DNA from: Gallaecimonas mangrovi
GTDB lineage: Bacteria > Pseudomonadota > Gammaproteobacteria > Enterobacterales > Gallaecimonadaceae
Assembly: GCF_003367375.1 (NCBI RefSeq)
Contig: NZ_CP031416.1
Location: forward strand, 1,495,501-1,559,500
Reading direction: 5' to 3'
DNA: 64,000 nucleotides
Part shown: positions 58,851 to 64,000 of the stretch, one piece after another
Layout of the letters: the number at the start of each line of letters is the position of its first letter
Position numbering within the stretch: position 1 is the stretch's first letter
Notes under the pieces: generated by a model
Told to the model about the DNA's origin: nothing
What the model saw: only the letters and a program-made list of their open reading frames with translations
Databases searched by the model: none
Made by a program: the position numbers and the translations under genes

Positions 58851-58922
58851 GATGTTAACTGAACCTTTCATTTTTATTACCTTTACGTAAACGTAATCTT
58901 CTTTTTTAAACAGTCACTTACG

Positions 58923-58940
58923 CTAGAGTTAGTGCTCTAG
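58923..58940. promoter_or_regulatory. CTAGAG/CTCTAG dyad in the divergent intergenic region
   Basis: Six-base perfect arms around TTAGTG, in the 240 bases between the receptor 2 leader and the flavoprotein start. It could be an operator of the flavoprotein operon or, with the T-run that follows, a weak hairpin. The rest of this stretch holds a long T-run near 59000 and nothing else recognisable. Confidence 0.35.
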
Positions 58941-59090
58941 TTTTTGTGAAATAGGCCTCAAAACGTTACAAGCTGGTGACAATCGGGTTTCGTAATTAAT
59001 TTTTTTTTGGTTAGGTAAAACGGTGTTCTGAAAAAAATACGGCCATGAAGATTTAGATGTAAAAACACGTTGTTAACTATTGGTGTACTT

Positions 59091-60674
59091 ATGACAAAAG
59101 GGCTTTCAAGGAGGCAATTGCTCGGTTTAATCGGGCGTGCCGGAGGAAGTGCAGCGATGTTTCATGCTGCAGGATTGATGGGAATAACTAGCATGTCAGC
59201 GCAAGCGGCACCGCTTAAGTTAAAGCCCCTTACCACTGGAAAAAAACGTTCTGTTGTAATTTTAGGTGCCGGTATTAGTGGGTTAACCTCTGCCTACGAA
59301 TTAAGTCGAGCCGGTTATGATGTTACCGTTTTAGAAGCCTCGCATCGCGCTGGCGGGCGAAATTTTACCGCCCGGCATGGTGATTTTATTGATGAATTTG
59401 GTAACCCCCAAATTTGTAAGTTCGACGATAAACCCTATCTCTACATGAATTGCGGCCCCGCCCGTATTCCTGCGGTACACACCGGTTTGATGCATTATTG
59501 CCGTGAATTGGGAGTGGAATTAATGTTGTTCTCCAACGACAACGTTAATTGCTACACCCAAGACGATAAGGCGTTTGATGGCAGGCCTATTCGCATTCGT
59601 GAATACCGGGCAGACATTCGTGGCTATATGTCTGAGCTGCTCGAAAAAACCATGGCTTCAAGCGCTCACCTTGACGCACCTTTTGACGAGGTTGATCTCG
59701 ATAAAATGGTGCAGTTTGTAAAAGATTACGGCGATTTAGGCTCAGACCTTAAATACCACGGCTCGGAAAGGGCGGGCTTGGTGTCTGGTGGTTTTGTTTC
59801 CGAACCCGTTATTAAAGATCCGCTCCGTTTTGCAGACTTAATGAAATCAAGCTATTGGGCGGGGGCACTGAACTTTGCCGAAGGCCTTGATCAGGCACCG
59901 GCGATGCTAACCCCTGTAGGTGGTATGGATCACGTGGTTAAGGGCTTTCTTAAACACGTTAAAGACAAAATTAGCCTCAAGGCACAAGTGCAAAAAGTGT
60001 GGCTTGAAGACAAAGGCGTTGAGGTTAGCTACCTGCACGACGGTGTGAATAAGAAAATCAAAGCCGATTACTGTATTAACTGTATTCCTACCCACATTAT
60101 GGCGGGCATCGAAAACAACTTCCCCACTGAATACGCCGAGGTTCTGGGCAAAATTCAGCGCGGCAAGCTGTTTAAAATCGGTTTCCAAGCCAAAGAACGT
60201 TTCTGGGAAAAGGAAGGCATTTATAACGGCATTACCTGGACCAGCCAAGATATCAACCAGATTTGGTATCCCGAACACAGCCCAATGCGACCTAAGGGGA
60301 TCTTCCTTGGTGCCTATACCTGGGATCCGGCGGTCGGTGAACGCTTTGCACAAATGAGCAATCAACAGCGCATGAATGAAGCGATTCGCCAGGGTTCAAA
60401 AATCCATCCCGACTATGCCAAGTACGTAGAAACCGGCATTACCGTCTGCTGGGAACGCATGAACAACATGATGGGCTGCAGTTCGCAATGGCCGGAAGAC
60501 ATTCGCGATAAGTTTGCATTACTGCAAGCGCCTGCTGGTAACCGTCATTACATGGTGGGTGACCAAATCAGCCACCATTCCGGTTGGCAAGAAGGAGCTA
60601 TTCGCTCGGCTTGGCACGCTCTTGAAGATATCGAGCAGAAGGAAGGCATGCTCAGTGCCCGGGAGGCATCATGA
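59091..60674 (+). CDS. Tat-exported flavin amine oxidase, L-amino-acid oxidase-like
   Basis: A 527-residue protein. A twin-arginine signal is at the N-terminus (SRRQLLG, residues 6-12, then a hydrophobic stretch ending SAQA). The FAD-binding GAGISG is at 59-64 with LEASHRAGGR after it. Snake-venom-type L-amino-acid oxidase landmarks are seen: GPARIP (Arg125, the carboxylate-binding position), VGGMDHV, IWYPEH (Tyr) and SHHSGWQEGAI (the active-site Trp region), so an alpha-amino acid is the likeliest substrate. The ATG at 59091 follows no strong Shine-Dalgarno; a TTG seven codons earlier is rejected. The stop overlaps the cytochrome start (ATGA). Confidence 0.85.
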   Translation: MTKGLSRRQLLGLIGRAGGSAAMFHAAGLMGITSMSAQAAPLKLKPLTTGKKRSVVILGAGISGLTSAYELSRAGYDVTVLEASHRAGGRNFTARHGDFIDEFGNPQICKFDDKPYLYMNCGPARIPAVHTGLMHYCRELGVELMLFSNDNVNCYTQDDKAFDGRPIRIREYRADIRGYMSELLEKTMASSAHLDAPFDEVDLDKMVQFVKDYGDLGSDLKYHGSERAGLVSGGFVSEPVIKDPLRFADLMKSSYWAGALNFAEGLDQAPAMLTPVGGMDHVVKGFLKHVKDKISLKAQVQKVWLEDKGVEVSYLHDGVNKKIKADYCINCIPTHIMAGIENNFPTEYAEVLGKIQRGKLFKIGFQAKERFWEKEGIYNGITWTSQDINQIWYPEHSPMRPKGIFLGAYTWDPAVGERFAQMSNQQRMNEAIRQGSKIHPDYAKYVETGITVCWERMNNMMGCSSQWPEDIRDKFALLQAPAGNRHYMVGDQISHHSGWQEGAIRSAWHALEDIEQKEGMLSAREAS

Positions 60675-61285
60675 AAAAGTGGTTGATGATGGCGCTGGTA
60701 CTGGCGGCGGCGACGGCCCAAGCCAAGCAGGACAGCTCGCAGTATTGTTTAGTGTGCCACGGCTCCAATGCCGCCAGTAACCCAACTGTTAAAGGGCCTA
60801 ACCTCACCATACTGCCGGCCTGGTATATCAAGGAGCAGTTATTAGGTTTTCAAAAGGGGTGGCGCTCCGGTGGCAAGGGCGATATTCACGGCCATGAAAT
60901 GTTGTCGGTGGCCAAGATAATGAAACCTAAGCAAATTGAAGATGCCATTGCCTTTATTGGTAAGCAGCCAACGAAATCGGCGCCGGTTAAATTGCTCAAG
61001 GCTGACATCAGCCATGGCAAGAGTCTTTATCAAAGCTGCGCCGGTTGCCACGGTGCTAGCGGTGAAGGTATGGCCGCGGTAAAGGCGCCGCCACTGGCGG
61101 GTCAAAGCGACTGGTACATTCTTAAACAATTACAGGCGTACAAGTCCGGCGAAAGGGGTACAGCCAGTGGCGATCAGAACGGTGCCATTATGCGCCAGTC
61201 TGCCATGATGCTGGGGTCGGACAAGGACATGCAGGACGTGTCGGCATTTATTGCCTCACTGCCCGCTCAAAAACCAAAAGGATAA
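60671..61285 (+). CDS. Periplasmic di-haem cytochrome c (c4/c553-like)
   Basis: A 204-residue protein with a signal peptide (ends AQA, residue 18) and two CxxCH haem sites, C26-L-V-C29-H30 and C123-A-G-C126-H127, each followed by a domain with a candidate Met ligand (Met77; a Met in the IMRQSAMML stretch). This two-domain layout is that of cytochrome c4. It begins within the flavoprotein stop codon, and GGGAGG precedes its ATG. The likely role is to accept electrons from the flavoprotein; this is inferred from coupling. Confidence 0.9.
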   Translation: MKKWLMMALVLAAATAQAKQDSSQYCLVCHGSNAASNPTVKGPNLTILPAWYIKEQLLGFQKGWRSGGKGDIHGHEMLSVAKIMKPKQIEDAIAFIGKQPTKSAPVKLLKADISHGKSLYQSCAGCHGASGEGMAAVKAPPLAGQSDWYILKQLQAYKSGERGTASGDQNGAIMRQSAMMLGSDKDMQDVSAFIASLPAQKPKG

Positions 61286-61289
61286 CGTC

Positions 61290-61778
61290 ATGAAAAAAGC
61301 ACTGCTACTGGGTGCCACCCTAATGTTAGCTGCAGGCACGGTGTCTGCTGCCCAAGTGAAACGCTACCCACTGCCTGGTGGCAGCACTTTCCCTATTGCC
61401 TCTGCGGTTGAAGTGGACGGCACCGTCTATCAAAGCGGTATGGTTCCTGCCCCTAAAAACCCCAAGGCGGCCAAAGGCTCAGAAGCCTACTGGGGCGATA
61501 CCCAAGCACAAACCCTAAGTGTGCTGACACGCATTCAGGCATCGCTGAAGGAAAAAGGCTTGGACATGGGGGATGTGGTAAAGATGACGGCCTTTCTGGT
61601 TGGCGACCCGAAACATGGCGGCAAGCTTGATTTCGCGGGCTTTATGAAGAGTTATACCCAGTTCTTTGGCACCAAAGCCCAACCGAATTTACCGGCCCGC
61701 AGTGCGGTGCAGGTAGCGGCACTTGCCGGTGAAGGGATGCTGGTGGAAATTGAAGTGATAGCCGTGCGCCCGAAATGA
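61290..61778 (+). CDS. RidA family protein with signal peptide
   Basis: A 162-residue protein: signal peptide (ends VSA, residue 20) followed by a YjgF/RidA domain with the catalytic Arg in LPARSAVQVAAL (Arg137) and the VYQSGMVP opening. Ordinary RidA is cytosolic and about 128 residues, deaminating 2-imino acids to 2-oxo acids. An exported version next to an amino-acid-oxidase-like flavoprotein fits imine clearance in the periplasm. AAGGAT precedes the ATG at 61290, five bases after the cytochrome stop. Confidence 0.88.
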   Translation: MKKALLLGATLMLAAGTVSAAQVKRYPLPGGSTFPIASAVEVDGTVYQSGMVPAPKNPKAAKGSEAYWGDTQAQTLSVLTRIQASLKEKGLDMGDVVKMTAFLVGDPKHGGKLDFAGFMKSYTQFFGTKAQPNLPARSAVQVAALAGEGMLVEIEVIAVRPK

Positions 61779-61790
61779 AATTTAAGCCAT

Positions 61791-61819
61791 AAAAAAAGGG
61801 GCCTTGGGCCCCCTTTTTG
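61791..61819. terminator. Bidirectional terminator between ridA-like and fadL-like genes
   Basis: Stem AAGGGGCC/GGCCCCTT around TTG with A and T runs, between convergent genes. Confidence 0.85.
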
Positions 61820-61829
61820 CTGGGTGCTA

Positions 61830-63182
61830 TTAGAAGCGGTAGTTACCTTGCACAGACAAAATTTGGGCATGGCCCGACATTTCACCGGTAAAGTTACCGG
61901 TCAAAGAAGGGGAGCCGTCTTCAATAACGGAGCCTTCATCGATGTTGGCCTTTTTGGCATCCAAATAGTTGTAGGCAAAGTCGACATCAAAGTCTTTATT
62001 GAAGCTGTAGGTCATACCCACGCTGTACCAGGTACGGTCGGTGTCTGGAATACGCAGGTTACGATAATCAGCGTTAACCGGGCTTTGGTCATACTTGATA
62101 CCGGCCCTTAAGGTAATGTCGTTGGTGGCGACGTAGGTCAAGCCCACAGCACCATACCAAGTGTCATCCCAGTCTTCGGTTTCATCTAGCAGCTCTGCAC
62201 CAACGGCGCTATTGGCTTCCAGTTTGTCAAACTCTGACCATTCAACACGGTTAATGGATGCTTGCACTGATAACACTTCGTTGATTTTTTGGTTTACGGC
62301 CAATTCCCAAATGGCTGGCAGTGTTAAGTCCACTGAGTCGCCAAAGGAAGAGGGCAGGCTTGCCAAAAAGGCAGCACTGGTGCTGCTGGAGTCTTGAGCA
62401 TAAAGTGCGGCGCCCAAGGTTGGCAGAATACCGGTGTTGATATCACCTTTGATGGTTAAATCCACTTTCGAGCGATACGCAAAGCCCACACGCGTGTCGG
62501 TACTAAAGTCGTAGCTCAAGCCAAAGTTCCAGCCAAAGCCATAATCATCGCCCTTAAGCTCGGTGATCTTTTGACCGGCAAAAGCGGCACCCGGCACGCT
62601 GGAGTCAAGGTTGGTTGGCATCGACGCGTTCAACGTTGCCTTGGCGTAAACCACGTCCAGACCAAAGCCAACAGAGAAACTGTCGTTAACCTTGTAAGCA
62701 ATGCTGGGGTTGAGGTTGTAAGTTTTCAGGTCGGTCTTGTCGGCCAGCGGTGCACTCATTGAGCCGCCATCATAGTCGCTGACCAGGCCAAAGTTAGAGA
62801 AGCCGCCTATCCCCCAGGCCCACTGGTCATTAATGGGCGCTACATAGAAGGCCTCAGGCACAAACTCGTTGGGTGCAACATCATAGGAGTTGCTGGGTAC
62901 GGTTTGGGCACCGGTGGTGAAGTAGTTGGTAACGCTGCCCTGCATGTCGATGTCCGGCATGATGTAAGCACCGGTGATACTGACAATAGGACGGTTAAAT
63001 TGGGTCATCAATGCCGGGTTAGCGGCGACGACGGAACCATCAGCCGCGACGGCGGCTTCACCCGCATTAGCACGCCCCAGTGCTTTTGCTGAGTGTTCAC
63101 TGATCTGGAAACCTGCTGCCATGGCACCAGAGCAGACGCTGAAAATGGCTGTTGCTACGAGTGATTTTCTGACTAACTGCAT
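61830..63182 (-). CDS. FadL/TodX family outer-membrane transport protein
   Basis: A 450-residue barrel with a signal peptide (ends AMAA, about residue 23) and the FadL-type N-terminal hatch (GFQISEHSAKALGRANAGEAA, residues 24-44), followed by NPALMTQF and a C-terminal Phe (GNYRF). The family imports long-chain fatty acids or hydrophobic compounds across the outer membrane. fadE is elsewhere in the window, but no direct link is shown. Confidence 0.92.
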   Translation of the reverse strand: MQLVRKSLVATAIFSVCSGAMAAGFQISEHSAKALGRANAGEAAVAADGSVVAANPALMTQFNRPIVSITGAYIMPDIDMQGSVTNYFTTGAQTVPSNSYDVAPNEFVPEAFYVAPINDQWAWGIGGFSNFGLVSDYDGGSMSAPLADKTDLKTYNLNPSIAYKVNDSFSVGFGLDVVYAKATLNASMPTNLDSSVPGAAFAGQKITELKGDDYGFGWNFGLSYDFSTDTRVGFAYRSKVDLTIKGDINTGILPTLGAALYAQDSSSTSAAFLASLPSSFGDSVDLTLPAIWELAVNQKINEVLSVQASINRVEWSEFDKLEANSAVGAELLDETEDWDDTWYGAVGLTYVATNDITLRAGIKYDQSPVNADYRNLRIPDTDRTWYSVGMTYSFNKDFDVDFAYNYLDAKKANIDEGSVIEDGSPSLTGNFTGEMSGHAQILSVQGNYRF

Positions 63183-63390
63183 AATATTTTTCTCTCTCTT
63201 CAGGCATCCGTGACTAAAGTCCGCTCAGCGGACCTGTTGCGATATTATCAAAACTTCTGACTATTCGCCCAAAATTGCACCGGTTAAATGCGATATTTTG
63301 TACAAAAAAGTTACTGAACCGCAGTCAGTAATCAAGGGGGCGACAAATACAAGAATTGCCCGCATTTTAGGGGCTTAGGGTTTCTGCGCA

Positions 63391-63420
63391 ACCTAAAAAT
63401 AACCCGGCCGAAGCCGGGTA
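63391..63420 (-). terminator. Probable terminator of the DUF3379 gene
   Basis: Stem ACCCGGC/GCCGGGT with a CGAA loop and a T-rich end on the minus strand, 25 bases past the stop codon. Confidence 0.6.
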
Positions 63421-63445
63421 TCAGGTCAATGGCGAATGAATGTCG

Positions 63446-64000
63446 TCAGGTGGACCAATCGAGGTTTTTTTTCAACTTTGTTTCCATGATGTTAAGGGGC
63501 TCACCCTTCTCGCCGATCAAAATGATTTGGTGGTCACCCATCTGTTCGGTTACGCCGTCGAACTGGCCATCAGCAAATACCGACTTTTCTTTTGCTCCGG
63601 CTTTGACCTTATTTTTGATAATAAAAACCGTTACCCGGCCTTTGCTGCCGGCAAACACGGCATGCAGGCTCTTGACGCCGTTAAAATCGCAGAAGTTAAC
63701 GTAATAAATGTGGCCAATATTGCGGGTGAGGGTGGCCCCATAAACCGCAGACTTACTGTTAAAGGTTGCCAATGTGGCCTTTTCATCCACCGCATCGGTC
63801 ATGGTGCTGTATTCGTGGTAGACGTGGGCGAGGGCATATTGGCTAAAGCCCAGTTGGCCCCTGTCGAGGGTAAAAAAGCTCAGCAGCGTGCCGGCAGTGA
63901 AGGCTAAGGAGGCGGCGATGGCGAGGTGCCAACGGCTCCGGCGTCGCTGGCGCTGCTCAAAGTCTTTGAGGCTTTGATTTAAAATAATGCGGCTTTGAAG
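63446..64000 (-). CDS. DUF3379 family membrane protein (partial, runs off the window)
   Basis: The C-terminal 184 residues are in the window; the frame stays open to position 64000 and an ATG at 63802 is internal. Visible are a basic stretch (FEQRQRRRSRW), one membrane helix (HLAIAASLAFTAGTLLSFF), the ALAHVYHEYSTMTDAVDEKA segment and a beta domain with FCDFNGVKSLHAVF. DUF3379 genes usually follow an ECF sigma factor gene, which would lie beyond the edge. A role as a membrane anti-sigma-like partner is only a guess. Confidence 0.75.
   Translation of the reverse strand, partial: LQSRIILNQSLKDFEQRQRRRSRWHLAIAASLAFTAGTLLSFFTLDRGQLGFSQYALAHVYHEYSTMTDAVDEKATLATFNSKSAVYGATLTRNIGHIYYVNFCDFNGVKSLHAVFAGSKGRVTVFIIKNKVKAGAKEKSVFADGQFDGVTEQMGDHQIILIGEKGEPLNIMETKLKKNLDWST

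Noticed and set aside
63440-63907. A 155-codon plus-strand frame at the window end
   Set aside because: It is antisense to the DUF3379 protein, which has recognisable segments and remains open to the edge.

Overview
The window is chromosomal DNA of a free-living gammaproteobacterium, close in gene content and order to the Shewanella/Vibrio/Gallaecimonas side of the class. The reasons are the blocks mltD-gloB-yafS-rnhA-dnaQ-(TIGR03503)-tRNA-Asp and purC-bamC-dapA-gcvR-bcp ... perM-bepA-arsC ... hda ... upp-purM-purN, the small DUF families (DUF3108, DUF2066, DUF2780, DUF3379), an azurin and large TonB-dependent receptors. The genus is an inference. I see no phage, transposon, integron or CRISPR array.

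Layout. 0-9.6 kb: YfcH, an AI-2E permease, a LON-like protein, a periplasmic S10 carboxypeptidase, then cell-wall and replication genes (mltD, gloB, yafS-like, rnhA, dnaQ). 9.6-12 kb: a TIGR03503 membrane protein followed by a four-copy tRNA-Asp array with decayed tRNA pieces between and after the copies. 12-17.9 kb: an acrAB-type efflux pair with a perfect palindrome upstream, an unknown membrane protein and azurin. 18-28 kb: fadE, gmhA, a lipoprotein, yafJ, the purM-purN-DUF3108 operon, upp, a DUF2066 protein and hda. 28-41.4 kb: wrbA-like, arsC-like, bepA, perM, a chemoreceptor with a membrane-embedded input domain, ltaE, an ABC exporter, bcp/gcvR, dapA-bamC-purC. 41.4-48.4 kb: small unknown proteins, a bile-acid-type symporter with a divergent LysR gene, and an alcohol dehydrogenase with a divergent AraC gene. 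48.4-53.2 kb: yffB-dapE-M15 peptidase with a coupled 35-codon membrane peptide, and the ptsH-ptsI-crr operon.

The most unusual region is 53.3-61.8 kb. Two tandem, paralogous 809-residue TonB-dependent receptors have matching leaders, with promoter-like, LacI-type and CRP-like sites at corresponding places. Divergent from them is a tight three-gene operon: a Tat-exported flavoprotein resembling L-amino-acid oxidases, a periplasmic di-haem cytochrome c and a RidA-family protein with its own signal peptide. Read together, these suggest a periplasmic amino-acid (or amine) deaminating respiratory module. The oxidase would make an imine, the cytochrome would take the electrons, and the exported RidA would hydrolyse the imine. 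This assignment is inference from family knowledge and gene order. A FadL-type porin and the C-terminal part of a DUF3379 protein close the window.
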